This document shows, in pieces, positions 8,679-17,861 of a DNA stretch of 52,113 nt. The translations under genes were made by a program, and so were the position numbers. Position 1 is the first letter of the stretch, and each line of letters starts with the position of its first letter. The stretch spans positions 1-52,113 of the forward strand of contig SSFF01000033.1 of assembly GCA_008015235.1 (NCBI GenBank), in the 5' to 3' direction. The notes beneath the pieces were generated by a model. The model did no database searches and was not told where the DNA came from. It saw only the letters and a program-made list of their open reading frames with translations. Origin of the DNA: Rhodoferax sp. (lineage in GTDB: Bacteria; Pseudomonadota; Gammaproteobacteria; Burkholderiales; Burkholderiaceae_C).

Positions 8679-10871
8679 CTAGTCCCCGTTGTAAAAGAAC
8701 CCGCAGGCATCCGCCGCCGCACGGTGTGGGTCAGTGTGGCCAATACGGGGCAGACTACAACTTCCTGCGGCGCAAAACGGTTGACGCTCATTCGGATCCC
8801 AATGCATTCCTCGCTCGCCCTGAAACATTCCCTTGTGGCACTTCAAGGTGTAGCGAATACCTTTGCCGTAATCGCGTTTTTCAATTACTGAGTAACAACT
8901 ATCAATCTCTGAACGCCAACAGGTGACATAGCCTCCTGAATTGTTCTGGTTGCGTCGTGCCTGTTCCGCTTCATACTCCCGCTGGCGAGCCTGAGCCTCC
9001 CGTCGCTCCTGTTCTTCCTGGATACGTTGGCGCTCGTCAATTTCAGCTATTTCTGCCTTAATTTTTTTGATTTCATCTGCTGTCGGTTGCGTAGCCCATT
9101 TATTCAATGCCAGTGGGCCAGGCTTTATCGGCCCTTGAACCAACAAGACCTGATGAATGTCCTTTCTTCCTGTGACTAGCGAAGATCCCCGTGAAAAATT
9201 GACACCTCTGACAAGCTCCGCGTCGTTCAAATTGAGTGATGAGGAAATGACGAACTGGTCTGTATCAATTGCAAAGAAGTTTGCGTTGTAGGCTGGCCCA
9301 ACACATCCTGATCCTGTTTGTCCGGCAGCGACGTTGGTCGGATTAGTGATATCGGCATTCCCACTGCGAAGTTGCAACAACTCATCTATCGTGGGCAGTC
9401 TCCAGCCATTGCCAGAGATCGGATACTTCGATACGGCCCGTCTCCAAGAAATGTGGATGGCCTTACCTGTGCATGCGCCATTTCTCCAAAGGACTTCCCC
9501 ATTAATCGCTTCTGCGCATCGCCTCCACCGTAGGCCTGTTTGCTTGTCCAATACAACATCATCTTCGATGCGATAACGGGAATCGGGAGTCCAAGTCGGT
9601 CCAGTGCAGAATCCACCATTTGCTGATGTGAAGTTGAAAAGCGGTCGAGAACCTTTCTCAAGACTGTTCGGCTTGGGTGTCCCTTTGACGAGCAATGAAG
9701 GAAGCTCATTCCTGCTATCCCAGCTGTAGTAGCTCACTAAATCAACGTTTCTGCCACCTAGCCCAGGCCCCCATGTCCAGAAGTGAACGGACCCACGATC
9801 CAAGAAGTCGGTTGGCCTCATGTCGATGGAGCTTGAATTGAAGCGCAAGTACTTACTCGTGCTTCCTGTGTAGAAAGAACCTTCAAGTGAGAATGCCGGA
9901 AAAATTTCCGGATTCAAAGGCCCAGGACATCCGGTGGTCACGCCACCTCCCATGAAACTAAGTCCCAAGGGATTGTTAGTCTTCATCCCCGATGTCGCTT
10001 CTTCGTTAGGCTCCAAGCCAGGCACAAGGGATATGAGCTCTTGAATGGTTGGAAGCCGCCATCCCTGCTCAGCCAACCCCTCTTTTGCAATTTGCTCTAA
10101 GACTTTCCTTGGTTTATCAGTTGAGGGAGAGCCTTCGCAGGTATCCGCCACTGACAGACCATCGCCGCGCTTTAGGCGCGTGCCCTGAGGGCATCTCTTC
10201 CAAGTTAAGTCTGTAACTGTGTCTTTGGCTTCATCACCGGCGATGACGAATCGAGACAGTGGTGTTGCGGTAGAGCTATGGCAGGCTTTCTTGCCAGCAG
10301 AATCCCAACACCCTTCGTACGTTTGGGCGTTGTTGTACTCTAATCGGCCACACTTGAAAGTACCCTCTACAAACGTGCCTCTATAGATTTTGCGGCAAGG
10401 AGCATCATTGTCAGTACATTTTCCAGGCGCAGGTGCGGGATACGTCTCTACGCCATAGCCAGTACGTTTGCTATTTTTCCAATTGCCTTCGTACCGTCCA
10501 CCATCTGCCCAAACATAGGTGCCTAATCCTTCCAGGTCCCCACTGACCCAATTCCCGGATTTGATATCTCCATTGTCAAATATCCATTTGCCTGGGCCAT
10601 GAGGAAGCCCATCTTTTAATAATCCTTCATAACGGATTTCACCTCCGCCTTCGACTCGATTCAAGAGTACTCCCGAACCCGAGCCTTTTCCTGCTCCGCA
10701 CTCACCAGTCCAAGATACTTCAGAAATCTTTTTTTGAGTCAGCGCCATGACCCCACAGCCATCAGCGGTTCTTGCCATCTGCACAGCGTGGCTTAGCACT
10801 GGCAAGGTGGAGACGAACAGGAAAACTACGAAACGTGATGTAGCCACCACAAGGGTAAGGACGGAATTCAT
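8679..10871 (-). CDS. Exported MORN-repeat protein with two DUF1566 domains and a Cys-rich tail
   Basis: 730 residues with a signal peptide (about 1-29). MORN-type repeats cover about 80-145 (YEGLLKDGLPHGPGKW, YEGNWKNSKRTGYG). Two DUF1566 (Lcl C-terminal) domains follow at about 215-400 and 440-585, each with the hallmark GWRLPTIxEL (270-279 and 489-498). Then come a charged coiled coil (about 596-640) and a C-terminal segment with about seven cysteines (651-723), suiting disulfide formation outside the cytoplasm. DUF1566 occurs in surface and secreted proteins of unknown function; MORN repeats bind lipids or act as scaffolds in other systems. The gene is 65 bp downstream of the diguanylate cyclase. 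A surface or envelope role is inferred. Confidence 0.75.
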   Translation of the reverse strand: MNSVLTLVVATSRFVVFLFVSTLPVLSHAVQMARTADGCGVMALTQKKISEVSWTGECGAGKGSGSGVLLNRVEGGGEIRYEGLLKDGLPHGPGKWIFDNGDIKSGNWVSGDLEGLGTYVWADGGRYEGNWKNSKRTGYGVETYPAPAPGKCTDNDAPCRKIYRGTFVEGTFKCGRLEYNNAQTYEGCWDSAGKKACHSSTATPLSRFVIAGDEAKDTVTDLTWKRCPQGTRLKRGDGLSVADTCEGSPSTDKPRKVLEQIAKEGLAEQGWRLPTIQELISLVPGLEPNEEATSGMKTNNPLGLSFMGGGVTTGCPGPLNPEIFPAFSLEGSFYTGSTSKYLRFNSSSIDMRPTDFLDRGSVHFWTWGPGLGGRNVDLVSYYSWDSRNELPSLLVKGTPKPNSLEKGSRPLFNFTSANGGFCTGPTWTPDSRYRIEDDVVLDKQTGLRWRRCAEAINGEVLWRNGACTGKAIHISWRRAVSKYPISGNGWRLPTIDELLQLRSGNADITNPTNVAAGQTGSGCVGPAYNANFFAIDTDQFVISSSLNLNDAELVRGVNFSRGSSLVTGRKDIHQVLLVQGPIKPGPLALNKWATQPTADEIKKIKAEIAEIDERQRIQEEQERREAQARQREYEAEQARRNQNNSGGYVTCWRSEIDSCYSVIEKRDYGKGIRYTLKCHKGMFQGERGMHWDPNERQPFCAAGSCSLPRIGHTDPHRAAADACGFFYNGD

Positions 10872-10936
10872 GGAGATGTGTTCTGAATCAATACGTAGGG
10901 CTGCTTCCGGTCTGAATCCTTTGCAGATACTCGAAT

Positions 10937-12988
10937 CTATCTGCGAGATGGATCAAAGCATGTGACTCGATTGCGACCTTCATTCTTGGATTTATAGAGA
11001 GCCAAATCGGCATCTTGGACGAGACTCTCATGGTCGCTGGCGTGGTCTGGATACCCTGCAACCCCAGCCGATATCGAGAAATGAATTTTGAAGTCGCCAT
11101 GCTGCACTTCTATCGCTTGTACCTGTGCACGCCACCTTTCTGCACGCTCCAGTGCGGCTGAAAGGTTCATCCGGGGGAGGGCTATGACAAACTCTTCCCC
11201 ACCGTACCTGCATGCTATGTCGGCCTCGCGGGCACCTTCGCGAAGGATGGCGCCCAAGGATCGAATCACTTCGTCCCCAGCGGAGTGGCCGTAGGTGTCG
11301 TTCACCTGTTTGAAGTGGTCAATATCTACCATGATCAACGCCAGTGGATATCCATCCCTTTTGGCGCGGGACAGTTCTCGCGGAAGAGTTTCATCAAGGT
11401 AGCGGCGGTTATAAAGTCCTGTCAGGGCATCCCGGATCGCTTGCTCTTGTAAACGAGATTGCAGTTCCTGAATTTCCTCCAACTGCCGAGACAGCTGCCC
11501 ATTGGCCTGCTGCAGCTCCGTCCGGTGGCGCTTCTGCTCCGATATATCACGGGTCACGCCATGAAACCCAACGATGTTTCCCTGGTCGTCTCGCAGTGGC
11601 ATGGAATTGGACTCAGCCCAGACTGTTGACCCGTCCTTGCAGTACATCTCGAACTCAAATCGCATCGGCCCAGTCGCCTCGCCCAACTTTTCAGCCTGCT
11701 GTCGAGCTGCGATACCTTGTTGCACTGCAAGCAATGATGACGGTGTCAGCATTTGGAACAGCGATTGCCCCAGAACCTCGGAAGCTTCAAAGCCGCGCAT
11801 TCTGTGATCTGCTTCGCTGACAAAGGTGAAGCGAAATTGGGAGTCCAGCTCCCAGAAGGTGTCTGCAGAGTGTTCGAGCATGAAACGAGAGTGCTCCTCG
11901 CTTTTCTCAAGTTGCTCATGCACGAGAGACTGTGCAGCAATTTCACGTCGCAACTGGCGACTAAGCCGAATGTTGCGTTGCACCAAGGCGGCCAGTACCA
12001 GTATGGTCATGACCGCAATGGCGGCGGTGGGGGTCAACCAAGAAGGCAATCGTTGCGGGTTTGTGCTGTAAAGAAAATCGTCAGGCAGCTGGCCTTTGGG
12101 TTGCATCTCCAGCTCGGCGTAAATGTCAGCGATATGCTGCCAGCGACCTGGATTCATGTAGCCAATTTCGACAAGCTGGTTTTGCATCAGCTGCGCAGTC
12201 CGGTCGGCTTCGAAGGCCAGCATGTCGCGATTCAAGCCTTGGGTGTCGTAGCGATTGAGGATCAGCGTTATGACCTCCTCCGGATGCTTCATCGCGTACT
12301 CCCAACCCCTCAGGGAAGCTGCGCGAAATGCCCGCACCCGTTCCGGATGCATCCTCAATTCATCCTGTGAGGTGAATAGGTTGTCGCCGTAGAAATCGAT
12401 GCCAACGGCCCGTGGAGAAAATTCGATTGTCGAAAGGCCTGCGCGACGCAGAAGATAGGGCTCGGTGGTCGAATAGGCTGACATGGCAGCAACTTTGCCG
12501 TCGATCAAGTCGCCAAAGTTCTGACTATGGTGACGGATATGCAAGGACTCCGGACGCAGATTTTCCTTTCGCATGTACGCCAGTAGCTCTTCGGAATGGG
12601 ATTCGAGCATCACCTCCTGCCCAGCCAATTGATGCAGGTTTCCAATCTTGTCTTCCCGTGCCAGAAGGATCAGGGGTGAGTGCTGAAAGATCACCGCTAA
12701 GGCAACAACGGGAGATTGACGGCGGGCGAGCAGCAGTTCACTGGTGCCCACTCCATAGTGGGCGCGACCGGAGACAACTTCATCAACCACGTTGGTGGCT
12801 GGCATGGCCTCCACCAGTTTGACATCTAGCCCTGCGTCACGGTAGTAGCCTTGCTCCAAGGCTGCGTAGTAACCGGCAAATTGGAACTGGTGGCGCCACT
12901 TGAGTTGTAGCGTGACGCTTTCCATGGCCTGGGTGACGCCCGATGCCAGAAGCAGTAAGAGGACAAGGACGCGATGCATGCTTCGCAA
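10937..12988 (-). CDS. Membrane diguanylate cyclase with periplasmic NMT1-like sensor, PAS and GGEEF
   Basis: 683 residues. A signal/anchor segment (1-21) is followed by a periplasmic solute-binding domain of the NMT1/THI5 type (about 24-300, with LQLKWRHQFQFAGYYAAL). A membrane segment at about 316-338 leads to a PAS domain (365-485) and a GGDEF domain (about 515-680). The active motif is GGEEF (596-600), with a product-inhibition site RxxD at 587-590 exactly five residues upstream. It should make c-di-GMP from GTP when a small ligand, perhaps a pyrimidine- or amine-like compound, is bound outside; the ligand is inference. A start at the second ATG (12979) is possible. The MORN/DUF1566 gene lies directly downstream. 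Confidence 0.9.
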   Translation of the reverse strand: MRSMHRVLVLLLLLASGVTQAMESVTLQLKWRHQFQFAGYYAALEQGYYRDAGLDVKLVEAMPATNVVDEVVSGRAHYGVGTSELLLARRQSPVVALAVIFQHSPLILLAREDKIGNLHQLAGQEVMLESHSEELLAYMRKENLRPESLHIRHHSQNFGDLIDGKVAAMSAYSTTEPYLLRRAGLSTIEFSPRAVGIDFYGDNLFTSQDELRMHPERVRAFRAASLRGWEYAMKHPEEVITLILNRYDTQGLNRDMLAFEADRTAQLMQNQLVEIGYMNPGRWQHIADIYAELEMQPKGQLPDDFLYSTNPQRLPSWLTPTAAIAVMTILVLAALVQRNIRLSRQLRREIAAQSLVHEQLEKSEEHSRFMLEHSADTFWELDSQFRFTFVSEADHRMRGFEASEVLGQSLFQMLTPSSLLAVQQGIAARQQAEKLGEATGPMRFEFEMYCKDGSTVWAESNSMPLRDDQGNIVGFHGVTRDISEQKRHRTELQQANGQLSRQLEEIQELQSRLQEQAIRDALTGLYNRRYLDETLPRELSRAKRDGYPLALIMVDIDHFKQVNDTYGHSAGDEVIRSLGAILREGAREADIACRYGGEEFVIALPRMNLSAALERAERWRAQVQAIEVQHGDFKIHFSISAGVAGYPDHASDHESLVQDADLALYKSKNEGRNRVTCFDPSRR

Positions 12989-13581
12989 CTCAGAATGATC
13001 TGCAGTTCATTCTAAGAGCGCTTTGTGTTCCTGCAGGCTTACCGCCATTCAACATCTGCGCACAAGCTACGACCTAGGCTGTTGGCGCTTATCGAATCTT
13101 GACATGCGGGGGTGCCGATCCAATTTTGGTAGGAAGGGTGCAGGCGCACGAGCATGTAATCACGCCATTGCATTCAGGTGATCACACACTGGGAGCAGCC
13201 CACTTTTTCCCGCTACGTTGGTCTCGAGCTGAATCGCGCAGCGCCGCTCGTTCGTGGTATCGAACGTTTTCGTGCCCCCCCCACTGTGCTGGTGCTGATC
13301 GACGTATTTGCATGCCAGTAACTCGTCAAACAGTAGAACGTGAGGTTGAGACGTCAGGCACACAACATGCCAATGGTGTTCCAGGGAAAGGTACCCAATG
13401 GTCGGTGGAGGAACCTACGCACAGTAGAATCGGTCACATAAAGTAGCCAAATACTCGACCTAAAGTGGGCCTTTTTGGTCTTGTTGTGCCGTAAGTTGCT
13501 GAGTGTAAAAGTTGTGCTGTGACAACGAGTTATGCCGATTTAGCGCAGATAACGCTGTACAAGTACATGCTTTTTGCCTAA
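12989..13581. other. Gene-poor stretch at the island edge
   Basis: About 590 bp between the diguanylate cyclase start and the tRNA remnant. Short open frames occur on both strands, the longest about 115 codons at 13099-13446 on plus, but none shows a recognisable domain or a convincing ribosome site. The segment contains a partial copy of the tRNA-flanking sequence (13447-13476) and probably represents decayed mobile DNA plus the upstream region of the diguanylate cyclase. Confidence 0.5.
13447..13476 (+). repeat. Partial duplicate of the tRNA 3' flank and terminator
   Basis: Two short words occur in the same order as in the segment 13622-13678: CCAAATAC (13447-13454 and 13622-13629) and GTGGGCCTTTTT (13465-13476 and 13667-13678). 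The spacing is shorter in the left copy. This may be a scar of an earlier integration or duplication at the same tRNA; chance cannot be excluded for words this short. Confidence 0.3.
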
Positions 13582-13624
13582 CTCTCATAACCGGTCGGAG
13601 GTTCAAATCCTTCTCGCGCAACCA
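13582..13624 (+). pseudogene. 3' remnant of a CAU-anticodon (Met-type) tRNA; likely attachment site
   Basis: The segment reads CTCATAACC, then GGTCGGAGGTTCAAATCC, then an acceptor strand ending in CAACCA. The T-arm (GGAGG/CCTTC around TTCAAAT), discriminator base and CCA are intact, and the CTCATAA loop carries a CAU anticodon. The expected 5' half is absent: the sequence before it neither pairs with the acceptor strand TCGCGCA nor forms the anticodon stem, and a few bases seem lost after the anticodon loop compared with initiator tRNA-Met genes I recall. A tRNA 3' end without its 5' half is the usual footprint of tRNA-targeted integration. Confidence 0.65.
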
Positions 13625-13654
13625 AATACAGTGCGGTCTTCCGCAAAGGCAAAA

Positions 13655-13679
13655 GGGCTCACTTCGGTGGGCCTTTTTT
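13655..13679 (+). terminator. Rho-independent terminator after the tRNA remnant
   Basis: The hairpin GGCTCAC-TTCG-GTGGGCC (seven pairs, one G-T) is followed directly by a run of six T. Its place about 30 bp after the CCA end fits the native terminator of the original tRNA gene, 104 bp before ilvD. Confidence 0.85.
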
Positions 13680-13782
13680 GTTTGTGGCGCAATACAGTGT
13701 TTGGTTTGATTCGAGCCATGTGCAATCCGGATGCCGGGTGCATGGTGCTGACCCGGTGAACCGTTCTTCAAGGTGATTTGAC

Positions 13783-15642
13783 ATGCCCCAATACCGCTCC
13801 AAAACCTCCACCGCCGGCCGCAATATGGCAGGTGCACGCTCACTGTGGCGCGCCACCGGCATGAAGGACGCCGACTTCTCCAAGCCGATCATCGCCGTTG
13901 TCAACAGCTTTACCCAGTTCGTGCCCGGCCATGTGCACCTGAAGGACCTGGGCCAGCTGGTGGCGCGCGAGATCGAGGCGGCGGGTGGTGTGGCCAAGGA
14001 ATTCAACACCATCGCCGTGGACGACGGCATCGCCATGGGCCATGACGGCATGCTGTACTCGCTACCGAGCCGCGACATCATTGCTGACAGCGTGGAGTAC
14101 ATGGTCAACGCCCACTGCGCCGACGCCATGGTCTGTATCTCCAACTGCGACAAGATCACCCCCGGCATGCTAATGGCCGCCATGCGCTTGAACATTCCGG
14201 TGGTGTTTGTCTCTGGCGGCCCCATGGAAGCCGGCAAGGTGCAACTGGCCAACCCGACCACGCACAAGATGGAGTTCAAGAAGCTCGACCTGATCGACGC
14301 TATGGTGATGGCCGCCGACGACAAGGTGTCTGATGCCGACGTGGCCGAGGTGGAACGTTCGGCCTGCCCGACCTGCGGATCCTGCTCGGGCATGTTCACC
14401 GCCAATTCCATGAATTGCTTGACCGAAGCGCTGGGTCTGTCTTTGCCCGGCAACGGCACCGTGGTGGCTACCCACAGCGACCGCGAACAGCTGTTCAAGC
14501 GCGCCGGTCGCCTGGCCGTGGAGTTGTGCCAGCGTTATTACGAGAAGGAAGAGCTGAGCGTGCTGCCGCGCGCCATCGGCAAGAAGGCGTTCGAGAACGC
14601 CATTGCGCTGGACATCGCCATGGGCGGCTCCACCAACACCATCCTGCACATCCTGGCCATCGCCCAGGAAGCCGAGATCGACTTCACCATGGCCGACATT
14701 GATCGCATGTCCAAGGTCGTGCCGCAGCTGTGCAAGGTGGCGCCCAACACCAACAAGTACCACATCGAAGACGTGCACCGCGCCGGCGGCATCATGGCCA
14801 TCCTCGGTGAGCTGGACCGTGCCGGAAAGCTGCACACCGACGTGCCCACCGTGCACGCCAAGACCCTGAAGGACGCGCTGGACCAGTGGGACATTGCCCG
14901 CAATCCGACTGATGCGGTCAAGACCTTCTACATGGCCGGCCCCGGCGGCATTCCGACTCAGGTGGCCTTCAGCCAGAGCGCGCGCTGGCCCAGCCTGGAT
15001 GTGGACCGCGCCGAGGGCTGCATCCGTTCGTTCGAGCACGCTTTCAGCAAGGAAGGCGGCCTGGCCGTGCTGGTGGGCAACATCGCCCTGAACGGCTGTG
15101 TGGTCAAGACGGCAGGTGTGGACGACAGCCTGCTGGTGTTCGAAGGTCCGGCCCACGTGGTGGAAAGCCAGGACGAAGCCGTGGAGAACATCCTGGGCGA
15201 CAAGGTCAAAGCTGGCGATGTGGTCATCGTGCGTTACGAAGGCCCCAAGGGCGGCCCCGGCATGCAGGAAATGCTCTACCCCACCAGCTACATCAAGTCC
15301 AAGGGCCTGGGCAAGGCCTGCGCGCTGCTGACCGATGGCCGCTTCTCGGGCGGCACCTCGGGCCTGTCCATCGGCCACGCTTCGCCCGAGGCGGCTGCGG
15401 GCGGTGCGATTGGCCTGGTGCGCAATGGCGACCGCATCCGCATCGACATTCCGAACCGCAGCATCAACGTGCTGGTGTCGGACGAAGACCTGGCCAAGCG
15501 CCGTGCCGCCCAGGACAAGCTGGGCTGGAAGCCCGCGCAACCGCGCCCCCGTAAGGTGTCTGCCGCGCTCAAGGCCTATGCCAAGCTGGTGATGTCGGCG
15601 GACAAGGGCGCCGTGCGCGACCTGTCCCTGCTGGACGACTAA
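13783..15642 (+). CDS. ilvD: Dihydroxy-acid dehydratase
   Basis: 619 residues, close to the usual 610-620 for the long bacterial form. It dehydrates 2,3-dihydroxy-isovalerate and -methylvalerate to the 2-keto acids in valine, isoleucine and pantothenate synthesis, in the cytoplasm. The Fe-S cluster cysteines are visible: C122 in [11 protein letters not shown] and C195 in [12 protein letters not shown], positions that correspond to E. coli IlvD. A ribosome site AAGGTG precedes the ATG at good spacing. GC and codon use are clearly higher than in the DNA to the left. It is followed by a strong terminator and appears to be a single-gene unit. Confidence 0.97.
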   Translation: MPQYRSKTSTAGRNMAGARSLWRATGMKDADFSKPIIAVVNSFTQFVPGHVHLKDLGQLVAREIEAAGGVAKEFNTIAVDDGIAMGHDGMLYSLPSRDIIADSVEYMVNAHCADAMVCISNCDKITPGMLMAAMRLNIPVVFVSGGPMEAGKVQLANPTTHKMEFKKLDLIDAMVMAADDKVSDADVAEVERSACPTCGSCSGMFTANSMNCLTEALGLSLPGNGTVVATHSDREQLFKRAGRLAVELCQRYYEKEELSVLPRAIGKKAFENAIALDIAMGGSTNTILHILAIAQEAEIDFTMADIDRMSKVVPQLCKVAPNTNKYHIEDVHRAGGIMAILGELDRAGKLHTDVPTVHAKTLKDALDQWDIARNPTDAVKTFYMAGPGGIPTQVAFSQSARWPSLDVDRAEGCIRSFEHAFSKEGGLAVLVGNIALNGCVVKTAGVDDSLLVFEGPAHVVESQDEAVENILGDKVKAGDVVIVRYEGPKGGPGMQEMLYPTSYIKSKGLGKACALLTDGRFSGGTSGLSIGHASPEAAAGGAIGLVRNGDRIRIDIPNRSINVLVSDEDLAKRRAAQDKLGWKPAQPRPRKVSAALKAYAKLVMSADKGAVRDLSLLDD

Positions 15643-15661
15643 GACTTAAAAGCCAAACAAG

Positions 15662-15704
15662 GCGCCTGCCCGCATGATCATTGCGGCAGGCGCTTCTGTT
15701 TTTA
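15662..15704 (+). terminator. ilvD terminator, probably bidirectional
   Basis: A stem GCGCCTGCC(C)GC pairs with GCGGCAGGCGC around a nine-base loop, followed by TTCTGTTTTTA. On the minus strand the same stem is followed by a TTGTTTGGCTTTT tract, so it can also end the convergent molybdopterin oxidoreductase transcript, whose stop codon lies at its edge. Confidence 0.85.
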
Positions 15705-17798
15705 TAGCGTCTGAACTTCCACGGCGCAGTCGTAGAAGCACGGCCCTGCGCCCATGTCGGTCAGGCCCTGGTGGGTCAGTTCGTTGACATTGGTGCCGTT
15801 GGCTCCGAGTTTGCGCCACCACACGCCCAGGCCGTTGACCACGCCGGGGCGGGCGCGTTCCCCCACCTGGACGCGGCAGTGGTTCTCGCCGCGGGCGTTG
15901 AACACACGCACCATTTGACCGTGGGCAATGCCGCGGGCTGCGGCATCCGCCGGGTGCATCTCCAGCACCGGCTCTTTTTCCAGCGCTTGCAGGCTGTTGA
16001 CGTTGACGAAGCTGGAATTGAGGAAGTTGCGCGCCGGGGGCGAGATCATGGCCAGCGGGTAGCGTGCGTCGGCCCCCGCGGGTTCGTAGTTGGGCACGTG
16101 GTCGGGCAAGCCGTCTAGCCCACGGGAGACCATGACGCTCGACACGAACTCGCACTTGCCGCTGGGCGTGCTAAAGCCGCCCTGGGCAAACGGTGCAGCC
16201 GGGGTGTCCAGCGGCGCAAAGCCGTGTTCCAGCAGGCGGTTGAAGTCAATGCTGTCGCCGAATGCCTGGCGGCATAGGGTTTCGTCGCTGTCGGCAAAGC
16301 AGGGCTCAGTAAAACCCATGCGGTTAGCCAGTTCACGGAATATCTGCGCGTTGGACTTGGCCTGGCCCACCGGGGCGATGGCCGGGCGGTTGAGCTGCAC
16401 ATCAGTGTGGCCGTAGGCGGTGTGGATGTCCCAGTGCTCCAGCTGCGTGGTGGCGGGCAGCAGGTAGTTGGCGTAGTCGGCGGTGTCGGTCTGGAAGTGT
16501 TCCAGCACCACCGTGAACAGGTCCTCGCGCGCAAAGCCCTGCACCACTCGGCCGGAGTCGGGCGCGATCGCCGCCGGATTGCTGTTGTAGACCAGCACGG
16601 CCTTCACGGGCGGGCCGAAACCGTCGCCACCCGGGTGGCACAAGCTGTTGCCGATGTCGGCCATGTTCAGGGTGCGCGGGCGGCGTGTGCCCAGAAGGTC
16701 GGGGCGCTGCAGTGTGGCCTTGTCGGCATTGAAATTTCCCGAAGCCGACAGCAACATGCCGCCGCTGGCCTGGCGCCAGGCCCCCACCAGCGCGGGCAGG
16801 CAGGCGACGGCGCGCACGGCATTGCCGCCGCCGCGCACGCGCTGCATGCCGTAGTTCAGGCGGATGGCCGCACCTTCGCCACGCAATGCGGTCTGGCCGT
16901 AATCGGCGGCCAGCGCGCGGATCTGCGCGGCGTGAATGCCGCAGACCACCGCGGCCCGCTCGGGCGGCCACTGCAGCGCGCGTTCGCGCAGTTCGGCATA
17001 GCCCGCGGTGTAGTGCGCCACGTAATCGTGGTCGAGCCAGTCGTGGGTGATGAGTTCGTGCATCAGCGCAAGTGCCAGCGCCGCGTCGGTGCCGGGCAGC
17101 AGGGCGATGTGTTCGTGGCAGCGCTCGGCAGTTTCGCTGCGGCGTGGGTCGATGCACACCAGGCGCGCGCCCTTGCGCTTGGCGTCCTGCGCGTAGCGCC
17201 AGAAGTGGACCGAGCTGGTGATCGGGTTGCTGCCCCAGATCAGGATGAGCTGGGCATTGGCAAACTCTTCCACGCGCATGCCGCGCTTGGTGCCCAGGGT
17301 CATCATCAGGCCCTCGCCGCCGGCAGCGGCGCAGATGGTGCGGTCCAGCAGCGAAGCGCCCAGCCGGTGCATGAAGCGCTGCGCCATGCCATCGCCCTGC
17401 ACAAGGCCCATGGTGCCGGCGTAGCTGTAGGGCAGGATGGCTTCCGGGCCCAAGGCCGGGTCGGCGGCAATGGCCTGCAGGCGTGCAGCGATGTCGCTCA
17501 GCGCTTCATCCCAACCCACCGGCTCGAAACGCGCCCCTGGCCCCTTGGGGCCGACGCGGCGCAGGGGCGTCAGCAGGCGTTCGGGGTGGTAGGTGCGTTC
17601 GGTGTAGCGCGAAACCTTGGTGCACAGCGCGCCGTCGGTGTGCGGATGCGCCGGGTTGCCATGGATCTTGATGGCGACGCCGTCCTGCACCGTGGTGACG
17701 AGCGAGCAGGTGTCGGGGCAGTCGTGCGGGCAGACACCCAGCACGTTGTGGGTGCCGGTCTGCGGGGGCGGGAAGCTGGTAGCAAAGGGAGCGTTCAT
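15702..17798 (-). CDS. Molybdopterin-dependent oxidoreductase, formate dehydrogenase/BisC-like family
   Basis: 698 residues from the ATG at 17798 (MNAPFATSF); an ATG nine codons upstream (17825) is also open, and neither has a clear ribosome site. The N-terminus carries a [4Fe-4S] motif of four cysteines (CPHDCPDTC, then C after about 27 residues), followed by the molybdopterin-binding domains (SNPITSSVHFWRYAQDAK, YNSNPAAIAPD) and a C-terminal dinucleotide-binding domain. No twin-arginine signal is present, so it is cytoplasmic. The substrate cannot be named: relatives act on formate, sulfoxides or unknown compounds. It diverges from the amidohydrolase gene with a short shared upstream region. 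Confidence 0.85.
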   Translation of the reverse strand: MNAPFATSFPPPQTGTHNVLGVCPHDCPDTCSLVTTVQDGVAIKIHGNPAHPHTDGALCTKVSRYTERTYHPERLLTPLRRVGPKGPGARFEPVGWDEALSDIAARLQAIAADPALGPEAILPYSYAGTMGLVQGDGMAQRFMHRLGASLLDRTICAAAGGEGLMMTLGTKRGMRVEEFANAQLILIWGSNPITSSVHFWRYAQDAKRKGARLVCIDPRRSETAERCHEHIALLPGTDAALALALMHELITHDWLDHDYVAHYTAGYAELRERALQWPPERAAVVCGIHAAQIRALAADYGQTALRGEGAAIRLNYGMQRVRGGGNAVRAVACLPALVGAWRQASGGMLLSASGNFNADKATLQRPDLLGTRRPRTLNMADIGNSLCHPGGDGFGPPVKAVLVYNSNPAAIAPDSGRVVQGFAREDLFTVVLEHFQTDTADYANYLLPATTQLEHWDIHTAYGHTDVQLNRPAIAPVGQAKSNAQIFRELANRMGFTEPCFADSDETLCRQAFGDSIDFNRLLEHGFAPLDTPAAPFAQGGFSTPSGKCEFVSSVMVSRGLDGLPDHVPNYEPAGADARYPLAMISPPARNFLNSSFVNVNSLQALEKEPVLEMHPADAAARGIAHGQMVRVFNARGENHCRVQVGERARPGVVNGLGVWWRKLGANGTNVNELTHQGLTDMGAGPCFYDCAVEVQTL

Positions 17799-17861
17799 AG
17801 AGCGATGGTAGCGAGAAACCCTCATCCCTTATGGCACCAGGGGAGGCGCAATAATGCTTCC

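Noticed and set aside
13099..13446. 115-codon plus-strand frame and a 67-codon minus-strand frame in the gene-poor stretch
   Set aside because: No recognisable domain, no ribosome site and atypical composition. Possibly remains of mobile DNA, but not supportable as genes.
13460..13843. 127-codon minus-strand frame containing REKDLNLRP
   Set aside because: That string is the well-known spurious translation of an antisense tRNA 3' end. It supports the tRNA remnant, not a protein.
14170..15540. 456-codon open frame antisense to ilvD, and similar long antisense frames (21820-24600, 42890-44701, 48349-50136)
   Set aside because: They mirror strongly conserved genes in GC-rich DNA, where third-position bias keeps opposite frames open. 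Their translations are low-complexity (rich in His, Gly, Gln, Arg) with no domain.
16407..17861. Upstream in-frame extension of the amidohydrolase frame
   Set aside because: It is antisense to the molybdopterin oxidoreductase and the translation is low-complexity. The M20D domain starts at the ATG at 17862.
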